From Rhodothermales bacterium (GTDB taxonomy: Bacteria; Bacteroidota; Rhodothermia; Rhodothermales; JAHQVL01), in NCBI GenBank assembly GCA_041391505.1, contig JAWKNW010000008.1:62001-126000 (forward strand): DNA of 64,000 nt, given 5' to 3'. Below the pieces are notes generated by a model. That model was not told the origin of the DNA and did not search any database. It saw only the letters and a list, made by a program, of their open reading frames with translations. The first letter of the stretch is position 1. Every line of letters starts with the position of its first letter. Position numbers and translations under genes: made by a program. Shown here in pieces: positions 9,087-18,282 of the stretch.

Positions 9087-9725
9087 CTATCGAATAACGG
9101 ACATTATCTGTTCGATGAAGATGCCCAGCGATTTCGGCTCCAGCATGATCGTGAGCAGCACCCCGCCGATGGCGCCGCCGAGATGCGCCTCGTGCGCGAT
9201 GCGCCCCATCACGCCCGACGCGCCCTCCGCCTGGGCGCGTTTCATCATGTAGATCGAACCGTACGTATAGAGCACGGCGAACAGGATGGCCGGCATGGGG
9301 ATGAAAAACATCACGCCCAGCATGGCAAACGGGGCAAACAGACAGAAGGCGAACACGATGCCGCTGATCGCCCCGGAGGCGCCGACGGCGGAATACATCG
9401 GGTCGTTGCGGCGGTAATAGAAGGTCAGGGCGTGCGCGGCGATCTCCGATCCGAAATAGAGCGCCACATATTTCCAGATCCCGAGCAGGTCTTCGAGATA
9501 CGGCCCGAAGAAATACAGGGTGAGCATGTTCACTGCCAGATGCCCGAAGCCGCCATGCACGAAGCCGGCGGACAGAAACCGGTAGTATTCCTTGCGATCC
9601 ACGATCGCCCGCGGTTTAAACGACAGCTTTTCGATCGAGGATGGATCGACAAAAAACACGTACCCGCTGACGAACACATTGACAACGAGGAACGCCAGCG
9701 TGGCGGGGTAATCGAGAAGGTTCAT
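9087..9725 (-). CDS. Rhomboid-family intramembrane serine protease
   Basis: 212 residues with six hydrophobic segments. The signature HGGFGHLAVNMLTLYFFGPYL gives the conserved H-x(n)-N region. The nucleophile serine is in GASGAISG (the GxSG motif), and the catalytic histidine is in HEAHLGGAIGG. Rhomboids cut transmembrane substrates within the bilayer. The frame is open 22 codons further upstream, but the ATG at 9723-9725 gives the expected short N-terminus. It starts 40 bp after purQ ends and is probably co-transcribed with it. Confidence 0.9.
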   Translation of the reverse strand: MNLLDYPATLAFLVVNVFVSGYVFFVDPSSIEKLSFKPRAIVDRKEYYRFLSAGFVHGGFGHLAVNMLTLYFFGPYLEDLLGIWKYVALYFGSEIAAHALTFYYRRNDPMYSAVGASGAISGIVFAFCLFAPFAMLGVMFFIPMPAILFAVLYTYGSIYMMKRAQAEGASGVMGRIAHEAHLGGAIGGVLLTIMLEPKSLGIFIEQIMSVIR

Positions 9726-9765
9726 CGATCGATCGGCTAGCACCGGGGGCGCGGGTGGGAAAAGC

Positions 9766-10470
<705 letters not shown>

Positions 10471-10656
10471 GTAAGCGATGGGTTGGTACCGGATAGAAGA
10501 CCGCCGCGAGCGCCCGCCGCGGTCGTTTGCGCTCGGGCCCAAGATACGGTCCGCCCGCCTCGCTTCCCAGCCTCTCAAGATGAAACATCCGCTTGTTTCC
10601 CTCGCCCGCTCCGCCTAAGTTGATCGACCGCCCTTCTTCGCCAACGCACCCGAAAC

Positions 10657-11478
10657 ATGGCTACGCTATCGAACAAGACGCTCTTCATCACCGGCGCGAG
10701 CCGGGGCATCGGCAAGGCCATCGCCCTGCGCGCGGCGCGCGACGGCGCCAACGTGGTCATCGCCGCCAAGACGGAGGTCCCGCACCCCAAACTGCCGGGC
10801 ACCATCTACACGGCGGCGCACGAGATCGAGGCCGCCGGCGGCCGGGCCTTGCCGCTGGTGGTGGACATCCGGTCCGAGGACATCGTCCGCGACGCGGTGG
10901 CCCGGGCGGTCGACGCGTTTGGCGGGATCGACATCCTGGTCAACAACGCCAGCGCCATCTACCTGGCCGGCACCGAGGCGACGCCCATGAAACGGTACGA
11001 CCTCATGCATCAGGTCAACACCCGCGGCACGTTCCTCTGCGCGCAGGTCTGCCTCCCCCACCTCAAAAACGCCGCCAACCCGCACATCCTGAACCTCTCC
11101 CCGCCGCTGAACATGGAGCCGCGCTGGTTCGCGCCGCATGTGGCCTACACGATGGCGAAATACGGGATGAGCCTGTGCGTGCTGGGCATGGCGGAGGAGT
11201 TCAGGCCGGCCGGCATCGCGGTGAACGCCCTCTGGCCGCGCACGATCATCGCCACCGCCGCGGTGCAAAACCTGCTCGGAGGCGACGAGGCCGTCCGCCA
11301 CGCCCGAACCCCCGCGATCCTCGCCGACGCCGCGCACTGGATCCTCACCCAGGACAGCCGCAGCTGCACCGGCAACTTCTTCATCGACGACGAGGTGCTC
11401 GCCGGCGCCGGCATCACCGACCTCAGCGGCTACGCCGTGACGCCGGGCGCCGAACTGTGGCCGGACTTCTTCGTGTAG
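10657..11478 (+). CDS. Short-chain dehydrogenase/reductase, HSDL2-like
   Basis: 273 residues of classical SDR: cofactor motif TGASRGIGKAIAL (residues 13-25), VNNASAIYLAGT (NNAG-like), catalytic serine region LNLSPPLNMEP and active-site YTMAKYG. The extended family signature around AAKTEVPHPKLPGTIYTAA, with PRT...AVQNLLGGDEA later, is typical of hydroxysteroid dehydrogenase-like protein 2 relatives; the substrate is unknown. The gene stands alone between divergent purQ and the ybdK-like gene. Confidence 0.85.
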   Translation: MATLSNKTLFITGASRGIGKAIALRAARDGANVVIAAKTEVPHPKLPGTIYTAAHEIEAAGGRALPLVVDIRSEDIVRDAVARAVDAFGGIDILVNNASAIYLAGTEATPMKRYDLMHQVNTRGTFLCAQVCLPHLKNAANPHILNLSPPLNMEPRWFAPHVAYTMAKYGMSLCVLGMAEEFRPAGIAVNALWPRTIIATAAVQNLLGGDEAVRHARTPAILADAAHWILTQDSRSCTGNFFIDDEVLAGAGITDLSGYAVTPGAELWPDFFV

Positions 11479-11530
11479 GGGACTGGTGCTCTGTATAAGG
11501 GGGCTGGGGCTTTGTGTAGGGGACTGGGGC
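11474..11530. repeat. Three imperfect tandem copies of a roughly 20-bp unit
   Basis: The end of the SDR gene and the bases after it read as three tandem imperfect copies: GTGTAGGGGACTGGTGC (from 11474), TGTATAAGGGGGCTGGGGC (from 11492) and GTGTAGGGGACTGGGGC (from 11514). The first copy overlaps the stop codon. The purpose is unknown; a replication-slippage repeat is likely. Confidence 0.5.
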
Positions 11531-11636
11531 CGGATGCGGGGTCGCACCGCGTGACGCCCCATATTCCGAAATACGAAAAACTCCTATCTTCCGCGAGCAA
11601 TCCCCCCTTTCGCTCACGTTCCGGTCCCCACCGCCC

Positions 11637-12773
11637 ATGATTCCTGAACCCACCTTTAGCATCGGCATCGAAGAAGAATACCTCCTCGTCGATCACGAAA
11701 CCGGCGATCTGATCCGGGAGGCACCTCCGTCGATGCTCGACGAGTGCAAGAAGCTGCTCGAAGGCCAGGTCACGCCCGAGTTCTTCCAGTCGCAGATCGA
11801 GGTGGGCACCCATGTCTGCCAGACCATCCAGGACGCGCGTATCGAGTTGATGCGGCTGCGGCGCGCCGTGTCCGATGTCGCCAACGCACACGGGCTGGCG
11901 ATCATCGCCGCCTCGACGCACCCGTTTTCGGCGACGGAGAGCCAGAAGCATACGGACAAGGACCGGTACGCCATGCTCGTCCGCGACATGCAGGCCGTCG
12001 CCCGCCGGATGGTCATCAGCGGGATGCACGTGCATGTCGGCATCGAGGACGCGGACATGCGGATCGATTTCATGAATCAGACGCGCTACATCCTGCCGCA
12101 CCTGCTGGCGATCAGCACGTCGTCGCCTTTCTGGGAGGGGTTGAACACGGGCCTGATGTCCTACCGGATCGCCGTGTGGAACGAGCTGCCCCGCACCGGG
12201 CTGCCCGAGCATTTTTCGAGCTTCGCCGAGTTCAAGCGGCATGCGGACGTCTTGATCGACGCCGGCGTGATCGAGGACAGCTCCAAGATCTGGTGGGATA
12301 TCCGCCCCAGCATGCGTTTTCCGACCCTCGAAATGCGCATCTCGGACCTGTGCACCCACCTCGAGGACGCCCTCTGTATCGCCGCGCTCTATCGCTGCTG
12401 GCTGCGCATGTTGTACCGGCTGCGGCGGAGCAACCAGCGCTGGCGCAACTACGCGAACCTCCTGCTGAACGAAAACCGCTGGCGCGCGCAGCGGTACGGC
12501 TTCGAGCGCGGCCTCATCGATTACGGAAAGGGCAAGATCGTGCCCTACGCCCAGCTGCTGGACGAATTGCTCGATTTCATCCAGGAAGACGCCGAATATT
12601 TCGGCTGCGTGAAGGAGGTCCGCCACGCCCGCACCATCCTCGGCCAGGGCACCAGCGCGCACTGGCAGGTGCGCACCTTCACGGAGGCCAAGGCCGGCGG
12701 CGCCGACGACCGGGAAGCGCTGCGCGCCGTCGTTCAGATGCTCATCCAGGAAACCCTGTACGGGGTCGCCTGA
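11637..12773 (+). CDS. ybdK: Carboxylate-amine ligase, YbdK / glutamate-cysteine ligase type 2 family
   Basis: 378 residues. The N-terminal SIGIEEEYLLVD is the nucleotide/metal-binding signature of the GCS2 family, and SGMHVHVGIED and WWDIRPSMRFPTLEMRISD are the other conserved blocks. Members ligate glutamate to an amine with ATP; E. coli YbdK has only weak glutamate-cysteine ligase activity, so the true substrate is open. It ends 7 bp before the M20 peptidase gene, suggesting a shared transcript. Confidence 0.9.
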   Translation: MIPEPTFSIGIEEEYLLVDHETGDLIREAPPSMLDECKKLLEGQVTPEFFQSQIEVGTHVCQTIQDARIELMRLRRAVSDVANAHGLAIIAASTHPFSATESQKHTDKDRYAMLVRDMQAVARRMVISGMHVHVGIEDADMRIDFMNQTRYILPHLLAISTSSPFWEGLNTGLMSYRIAVWNELPRTGLPEHFSSFAEFKRHADVLIDAGVIEDSSKIWWDIRPSMRFPTLEMRISDLCTHLEDALCIAALYRCWLRMLYRLRRSNQRWRNYANLLLNENRWRAQRYGFERGLIDYGKGKIVPYAQLLDELLDFIQEDAEYFGCVKEVRHARTILGQGTSAHWQVRTFTEAKAGGADDREALRAVVQMLIQETLYGVA

Positions 12774-12780
12774 GCCGCCC

Positions 12781-14271
12781 ATGACGCCCTCTCCACCGGT
12801 CCAGCGCGCCCTGGAAGCATCCCGCGCCTATCGGCAACGGCACGGCGCCCGCATCCTGTCCGACTTCGCCGCGTGGCTTGCGCTGCCCAACGTGGCGGAA
12901 GATCGCGCCGCGATCGAGCGGAACGCCGACTACCTCGCCGGCGAGATGCGCCGGCGCGGCATCGCCACCGAAATCTGGCGTCTGGGCGGGATGCCGCCGG
13001 TCGTCTTCGGAGAGCGGACCACGCCGGGCGCCACGACGACCGTGTTGTGCTACGCGCATTACGACGGCCAGCCAGCCGACGCCGACGAGTGGACCGTGGC
13101 CCCGTGGACACCGACGCTCTTCAGCGACGCCCTGTCCGCCGGCGGCCGGCCGATCCCGTTTCCTGCCGCCGATGCGCCCATCGACCCCGCCTGGCGGATC
13201 TACGCCCGTTCCGCCAGCGACGACAAGGCGCCGTTCACCGCCATCCTGACGGCGCTCGACGCGCTCGAGTCCGCCGGCCTGCCGCCCTCCGTCAACCTCA
13301 AGTTCTTTTTCGATGGGGAGGAAGAGATCGGCTCGCCCACCCTGGGCGACTACCTCGCCGCCTACCGCCATCGCCTCGCGGCCGACGCCCTGCTGATCTG
13401 CGACGGTCCGGTGCACCAGAGCCGCCGGCCCCAGCTCTTCTTCGGCGCCCGCGGGTTCTCCGGATTCACCGTGACGGTATACGGCCCGAACCGGCACCTG
13501 CACAGCGGGCACTACGGCAACTGGGCGCCCAACCCCGGCCTCCTGCTGGCCCGGATGCTCGCCGGGATGAAGGACGACGCGGGGCGCGTGCTGGTGGACG
13601 GCTTCGACGACGGCGTCGTGCCGCTCAACGCGATCGAGCAGGCGGCGCTCGACGCCCTGCCGGACTACGACGCCGCGTTGCGCGACGAGCTGGGACTGGC
13701 CGCGACCGAATGCGAAAACGCCGGCCTGAACGAACGCATCCAGTGGCCCTCGCTCAACATCCGCGGCATCAAGTGCGGCGTGGCCGATGGCCGCATCGTC
13801 AACATGATCCCCTCGGAAGCCCGGGCGAGCATCGACGTGCGGCTGGTGAAAGGCCTCCTTCCGGAGACGATGATGGACCGGATCCAGCGGCACCTGGTCG
13901 CCGAGGGATGGCACCTCGTGGACGACGTCCCGGATGCCGAAACCCGGCGTACCTACCCGAAGATCGCCCGCCTCGAATTCGACCCGTCGTACCCGGCGGT
14001 CCGCACCGACATGTCGATCCCGATCGTGCAGGACATCATCCGGGTCGTGACCCACCTCGCCGACGAGCCCGTGGCGCTCCTCCCGACGCTCGGCGGATCG
14101 CTCCCGCTCTATCATTTCGCCGATCACCTCGGCCTCCCCATCGTGGGCGTCCCCATCGCCAATCACGACAACAACCAGCACGGGCCCGACGAAAACCTGC
14201 GGGTCGCGAACCTCTGGTACGGCATCGACCTGTTTGCCGGGCTGCTGCACGGGCTGGGCCATCCGGGTTGA
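12781..14271 (+). CDS. M20-family metallopeptidase (dipeptidase type)
   Basis: 496 residues. Zinc-ligand motifs of the M20 family are visible: CYAHYDGQPADADEW (first His), SDDKAPFTA (bridging Asp), FFDGEEEIGSP (catalytic Glu pair), the dimerisation-domain HLHSGHYGNWAPNP and the C-terminal NHDNNQHGPDENLR. The length suits the CNDP/PepV-like di/tripeptidases and M20 acyl-hydrolases. No signal peptide is seen, so it is probably cytoplasmic. The pairing with a YbdK-type peptide-bond-forming ligase may mean they act on the same small amide, which is inference only. Confidence 0.9.
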   Translation: MTPSPPVQRALEASRAYRQRHGARILSDFAAWLALPNVAEDRAAIERNADYLAGEMRRRGIATEIWRLGGMPPVVFGERTTPGATTTVLCYAHYDGQPADADEWTVAPWTPTLFSDALSAGGRPIPFPAADAPIDPAWRIYARSASDDKAPFTAILTALDALESAGLPPSVNLKFFFDGEEEIGSPTLGDYLAAYRHRLAADALLICDGPVHQSRRPQLFFGARGFSGFTVTVYGPNRHLHSGHYGNWAPNPGLLLARMLAGMKDDAGRVLVDGFDDGVVPLNAIEQAALDALPDYDAALRDELGLAATECENAGLNERIQWPSLNIRGIKCGVADGRIVNMIPSEARASIDVRLVKGLLPETMMDRIQRHLVAEGWHLVDDVPDAETRRTYPKIARLEFDPSYPAVRTDMSIPIVQDIIRVVTHLADEPVALLPTLGGSLPLYHFADHLGLPIVGVPIANHDNNQHGPDENLRVANLWYGIDLFAGLLHGLGHPG

Positions 14272-14409
14272 CGCCGGCGGCGCACATCCAAAAAATAATC
14301 CTCTCGCACGGAATCCGGGCGTCACGGCGGTCGTCAATACCACCGAACGCGCGCCGGCGGCGGCGTCAGTGCGCACCTCACCCCACGTTCATCAACGTGC
14401 ACAACGACT

Positions 14410-14865
14410 ATGAATCAGTGTTCAATCTCGTGGCGAAGCATGGCCGGCTTCGCCCTGCTCATCGGCCTTTTCTTTTTCGCCACGCCCCAGGCCGTCCTCG
14501 CCCAGCGGGGCGGATTCGGTGACCCCGCGGAGCGCGCGGCGCGCATGAAGGCGCAGACGGACGAACTCGTCACCGCGCTCGGCGTGACGGGCGACCTCGA
14601 AACCCAGGTTCGCGGCATCCTGGAAAACCAGCAGAAGGAGCGGATGGCGCTCATGGAAACCTACATGGGTAGCGGAGAGCGGAATCCGGAAACCATGCAG
14701 AAGATGCGCGCCGAAATGCAGGACCTGGAAAAGGGCACCCGCGACGAACTCGCCACCCTCCTCACGGCAGAGCAGATGGCGACGTATGACAAAAAAGTCG
14801 CCGAGATGCGGCCTCGCGGCGGACCCGGCGGCCGGCGCGGACCGGGCGGGGCCAACGAGCAATAA
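14410..14865 (+). CDS. Small exported helical protein, Spy/CpxP-like in layout
   Basis: 151 residues: a signal peptide (GFALLIGLFFFATPQAVLAQ), then a charged all-helical region (about 45-130) rich in E, M, R and Q with the phrase LLTAEQMATYDK, and a Gly/Arg/Pro-rich tail RPRGGPGGRRGPGG. The helical periplasmic layout with an L-T-x-x-Q-like segment recalls Spy/CpxP/LTXXQ chaperones, but similarity is slight. The start could also be the in-frame ATG at 14440. A strong terminator follows. Confidence 0.7.
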   Translation: MNQCSISWRSMAGFALLIGLFFFATPQAVLAQRGGFGDPAERAARMKAQTDELVTALGVTGDLETQVRGILENQQKERMALMETYMGSGERNPETMQKMRAEMQDLEKGTRDELATLLTAEQMATYDKKVAEMRPRGGPGGRRGPGGANEQ

Positions 14866-14907
14866 TCCCGCACTGGAATTCTGCCCAAGAAATACGTTAA
14901 TTCGCAG

Positions 14908-14939
14908 GGACGCCGCATCGCGCGGCGTCCTTGTTTTTT
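14908..14939 (+). terminator. Intrinsic terminator after the Spy-like gene
   Basis: A perfect 9-bp stem, GGACGCCGC (14908-14916) / GCGGCGTCC (14922-14930) with a 5-nt loop, is followed by TTGTTTTTT. It ends plus-strand transcription from the gene at 14410-14865. Confidence 0.85.
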
Positions 14940-14976
14940 ATCTGGACGGCAGACCGTCCCTTTTCAGGGTGATTTC

Positions 14977-15948
14977 ATGCGATACAGGCGTTTCGGACGC
15001 ACCGGATGGCAGGTGAGCGAAATCGGATACGGGATGTGGGGGATGGGGGGATGGACCGGATCGGATGACGATGCGTCGATGCGCAGCCTCCACCGGGCCG
15101 TCGAACTCGGCTGCAATTTTTTCGACACGGCCTGGGGATACGGCGCCGGCCACAGCGAGGGGTTACTGGGCGATCTCGTGCGCGCCCACCCGGACAAAAA
15201 GCTCTACACGGCGACCAAGCTCCCCCCGAAGAACTTCAAGTGGCCCAGCCGGCGCGGCTACACGCTCGACGACTGCTTCCCGCCGGACCATATCGAGGAA
15301 TACACCCTCAAGTGCCTGGAAAACGCCGGCCTGGATGCGTTCGACCTGATGCAATTCCACGTGTGGGAAGATGACTGGGTCGACGACGACCGCTGGATGG
15401 GCAAGGTAGCCGATTTGAAACGTCAGGGCCTTTTCCACGCCATCGGCATCAGCATCAACCGCTGGGAGCCCTGGAACGGCGTCCGCGCGGTCAACTCCGG
15501 CGTCATCGACGCCGTGCAGGTGATCTACAACATCTTCGACCAGAACCCGGAAGACGAACTCTTCCCCGCCTGCGCCGCGCAGGACGTAGCCGTGATCGCC
15601 CGGGTGCCGTTCGACGAAGGCACCCTCACGGGTACGATCACCAAAGACTCCACCTGGCCGGCGGACGACTGGCGCAGCACCTATTTCGTCCCGGAAAACC
15701 TGAACTCCAGCGTGGATCACGCCGACGCCCTGCGTCCGCTGGTGCCGGCCGAGATGACCCTGCCGGACATGGCGCTGCGCTTCATCCTGAACAACCCGGA
15801 CGTGAGCACCATCATCCCCGGGATGCGCAAGCTGAAGCATGTGGAAACCAATATCGCGTGCAGCGACGCCGGCCCCCTCGAGGCCGACCTGCACACCGCG
15901 CTCCAGGCCCACCGCTGGGACCGCGAACCGACGTCGTGGTCCCAATGA
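14977..15948 (+). CDS. Aldo/keto reductase
   Basis: 323 residues of the AKR barrel. It starts MRYRRFGRTGWQVSEIGYG. The catalytic tetrad can be traced in FDTAWGYG (Asp, Tyr), TATKLPP (Lys) and DLMQFHVW (His). The C-terminal NADPH-binding loop is TIIPGMRKLKHVETN. It reduces carbonyl compounds with NADPH; the substrate is not evident. It is a single gene following a terminator, with an inverted-repeat element directly downstream. Confidence 0.92.
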   Translation: MRYRRFGRTGWQVSEIGYGMWGMGGWTGSDDDASMRSLHRAVELGCNFFDTAWGYGAGHSEGLLGDLVRAHPDKKLYTATKLPPKNFKWPSRRGYTLDDCFPPDHIEEYTLKCLENAGLDAFDLMQFHVWEDDWVDDDRWMGKVADLKRQGLFHAIGISINRWEPWNGVRAVNSGVIDAVQVIYNIFDQNPEDELFPACAAQDVAVIARVPFDEGTLTGTITKDSTWPADDWRSTYFVPENLNSSVDHADALRPLVPAEMTLPDMALRFILNNPDVSTIIPGMRKLKHVETNIACSDAGPLEADLHTALQAHRWDREPTSWSQ

Positions 15949-15951
15949 GGT

Positions 15952-16043
15952 TCAACGATCAAGGTTTATGGTTCAAGGCGTAGGTCTTGAAGCGTGAGCC
16001 GTGTACCTGATCCCCTTGAGCCTTGAACATCAATCCTTAAACC
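15952..16043. repeat. Imperfect inverted repeat of the GATCAAGG type
   Basis: Left arm around 15957-15980 (GATCAAGGTTTATGGTTCAAG) and right arm around 16019-16042 (AGCCTTGAACATCAATCC) pair imperfectly across about 40 nt. The arm resembles the much better-conserved palindrome at 50071-50159. It sits between the aldo/keto reductase and the OPT transporter genes. Confidence 0.45.
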
Positions 16044-16047
16044 GCTT

Positions 16048-18132
16048 ATGCACTCAACCCAGACACGCCCCGCGCATGACGATGTTGTCGTGCCGTATGT
16101 GCCGGCGTCGCAATCGCTGCCCGAGATCACGGTCAAGGCAGTTGTCCTCGGCTTTCTGCTCTCGGCGATCCTGGCCGGCGCGAATGCGTACCTCGGCCTG
16201 AAGGTCGGTCTCACCGTGTCCGCCTCGATCCCGGCCGCCGTGATCTCCATGGCCGTGCTGCGGATGTTCCGGCAGTCCAACATCCTCGAAAACAACATCG
16301 TGCAGACGGCGGCATCGGCGGGCGAATCGCTGGCGGCCGGCGTGATCTTCACGCTGCCGGCGCTGGTGATGCTCGGATTCTGGCAGGGGTTCAACTTCGT
16401 GGAGACGATGTCCATCTCGCTCGTAGGCGGCGTGCTGGGGGTGCTCTTCACCGTGCCGCTGCGGCGCGCGCTGATCATCGAGGCCAAGCTGAAGTTTCCG
16501 GAGGGCGTGGCCACGGGCGAGGTGCTGAAAGCCGGGACGGAGGGCGGCAAGGGCGTGCGCTACATCGCGCTGGCCGGCATCGGTGCGGCGATCATGAAAC
16601 TGTTTCAGACCGGCTTCAAGCTCGCCGCCTCGTCCGTCGACGGCGCCATCACCACGGGGCGCTCGATTTTTGGCTTCGGCAGCGACCTGTCGGTGGCGCT
16701 CATGGCGGTTGGCTACATCGTCGGCCTGAACATCGCGACACTCGTGTTCGCCGGCGGGTTGATTTCGTGGCTCTTCGGTATCCCCATCTTCATGGCCGTC
16801 TCGTCGCCGGAGACCGTCCAGGGCATCGTCGGCAGCAGCGAGGGGTACCAGGCGGCGCTGGCCATCTGGAGCAGGGAGATCCGGTACCTCGGCGTGGGCG
16901 CGATGGCCACCGGGGGCATCTACGCGCTGCTCTCGCTCGTCAAGCCGATCCGGGACGGCGTGCGCTCGTCCCTCGAGGCGGTTCGGGCGTCGCGTTCCGG
17001 CGAAAGCGTCAGCGTGCTTCGCACCGAACAGGACACGCCGATCAACATCGTGATGATCGGTGCGCTGGTGCTGACGATTCCGCTGTTCGTCGTATTCACG
17101 TCGGTCGTCGAGCATGAAGCGCTCGACATCAGCACCGGCCTGTTCTGGTCGACCGTGGCGCTCGCGCTGTTGTTCGCCTACGTCGCCGGCTTCCTGTTCT
17201 CCTCCGTCGCCGGCTACATGGCCGGCCTGGTGGGCTCGTCCAACAACCCGATCTCGGGCGTCACCATCGCGACGGTCCTCTCCATTTCGCTGGTGCTCTA
17301 CTACATCCTGGGCACCGAGATCGACTTCGCCATCGACACGGCGCGGGCGACGCAGGCGGCCGCGACGGCGATTCTGGTCGGGGGCGTCGTGTGCTGTGCG
17401 GCGGCGATCGCCGGCGACAACATGCAGGACCTGAAGGCCGGCCAGCTCGTCGGCGCGACGCCGTACAAGCAGCAGATCATGCAGATGGTGGGCGTGGTGG
17501 CCGGCGCGCTGGTCATCGCGCCGGTGCTGAGCCTGCTCTTCCAGGCCTACGGGTTGGGCGACGTGTTTCCCCGCGCCGGCATGGATCCCGGCGAGGCGCT
17601 CCAGGCGCCGCAGGCCACGCTCATGAGCTCGGTGGCCAACGGCGTCTTTACGCGTAACCTGCCGTGGGGCATGATCGGCATCGGCGCCCTGGTGGCGGTG
17701 ACCATCATCGTCATCGACAAGATGCTGGAAGCGCGCGGCTCGTCCTTCCGGGCGCCCGTGCTTGCGGTGGCGGTCGGCATCTACCTGCCGCTAGAACTCT
17801 CCACCGCGATTTTCATCGGCGGAATGGCCGCCTTTGCCGCCACCCGCTACTTCAAAAGCCGCGAGGCGTCACTGGGCGACCGCTACGAGGAAGAGGTCAA
17901 ACAGTCCGAACAGCGCGGTCTGCTCTTCGCCTCGGGGCTCATCACGGGCGAGGCGCTCGTGGGCATCATCCTCGCCATCCCGTTTGCCATCGCTGAAAGC
18001 ACCGATGTGCTTCGCATCTCCCTGGGCCTGAGCGACGGCGCGAACGACATCGTAACCCATGTGCTCGGCGTTGGGGCCTTTGTGGGCTTCACGTACTGGC
18101 TGTACAAGGTGGCGATTCGGCAGGAGCGCTGA
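16048..18132 (+). CDS. OPT-family oligopeptide transporter
   Basis: 694 residues with about 14-16 hydrophobic segments. The N-terminal LPEITVKAVVLGFLLSAIL, the conserved ANAYLGLKVGLTVSASIPAAV block and KFPEGVATGEVLKAG mark the OPT (oligopeptide/YSL) superfamily. These are proton-coupled importers of small peptides or metal chelates in the inner membrane; the cargo here is unknown. It is a monocistronic gene closed by a strong terminator. Confidence 0.93.
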   Translation: MHSTQTRPAHDDVVVPYVPASQSLPEITVKAVVLGFLLSAILAGANAYLGLKVGLTVSASIPAAVISMAVLRMFRQSNILENNIVQTAASAGESLAAGVIFTLPALVMLGFWQGFNFVETMSISLVGGVLGVLFTVPLRRALIIEAKLKFPEGVATGEVLKAGTEGGKGVRYIALAGIGAAIMKLFQTGFKLAASSVDGAITTGRSIFGFGSDLSVALMAVGYIVGLNIATLVFAGGLISWLFGIPIFMAVSSPETVQGIVGSSEGYQAALAIWSREIRYLGVGAMATGGIYALLSLVKPIRDGVRSSLEAVRASRSGESVSVLRTEQDTPINIVMIGALVLTIPLFVVFTSVVEHEALDISTGLFWSTVALALLFAYVAGFLFSSVAGYMAGLVGSSNNPISGVTIATVLSISLVLYYILGTEIDFAIDTARATQAAATAILVGGVVCCAAAIAGDNMQDLKAGQLVGATPYKQQIMQMVGVVAGALVIAPVLSLLFQAYGLGDVFPRAGMDPGEALQAPQATLMSSVANGVFTRNLPWGMIGIGALVAVTIIVIDKMLEARGSSFRAPVLAVAVGIYLPLELSTAIFIGGMAAFAATRYFKSREASLGDRYEEEVKQSEQRGLLFASGLITGEALVGIILAIPFAIAESTDVLRISLGLSDGANDIVTHVLGVGAFVGFTYWLYKVAIRQER

Positions 18133-18154
18133 TACGCTGCACATCCGAAATAAA

Positions 18155-18190
18155 GGCGAGGGCGAACCGGTGTTTGCCCTCGCTTTTTTT
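18155..18190 (+). terminator. Intrinsic terminator of the OPT transporter gene
   Basis: A 12-bp stem, GCGAGGGCGAAC / GTTTGCCCTCGC (18156-18183, one G-T pair, CGGT loop), is followed by T7 at 18184-18190. Confidence 0.9.
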
Positions 18191-18282
18191 GTGGGGTAAT
18201 TCGCCGCGACCTGTGCAGCCGGAGGCACAAAGTTAGTATGTTAGACCTGCCCGTATCCCCTTGTCAATAGGAACTTATCCGC

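Noticed and set aside
10657..11478. SDR as the missing ketosphinganine reductase of the ceramide pair
   Set aside because: The protein has HSDL2-like signatures, is 3.4 kb away and is separated by the origin region and two opposite-strand genes, so there is no support for that role.
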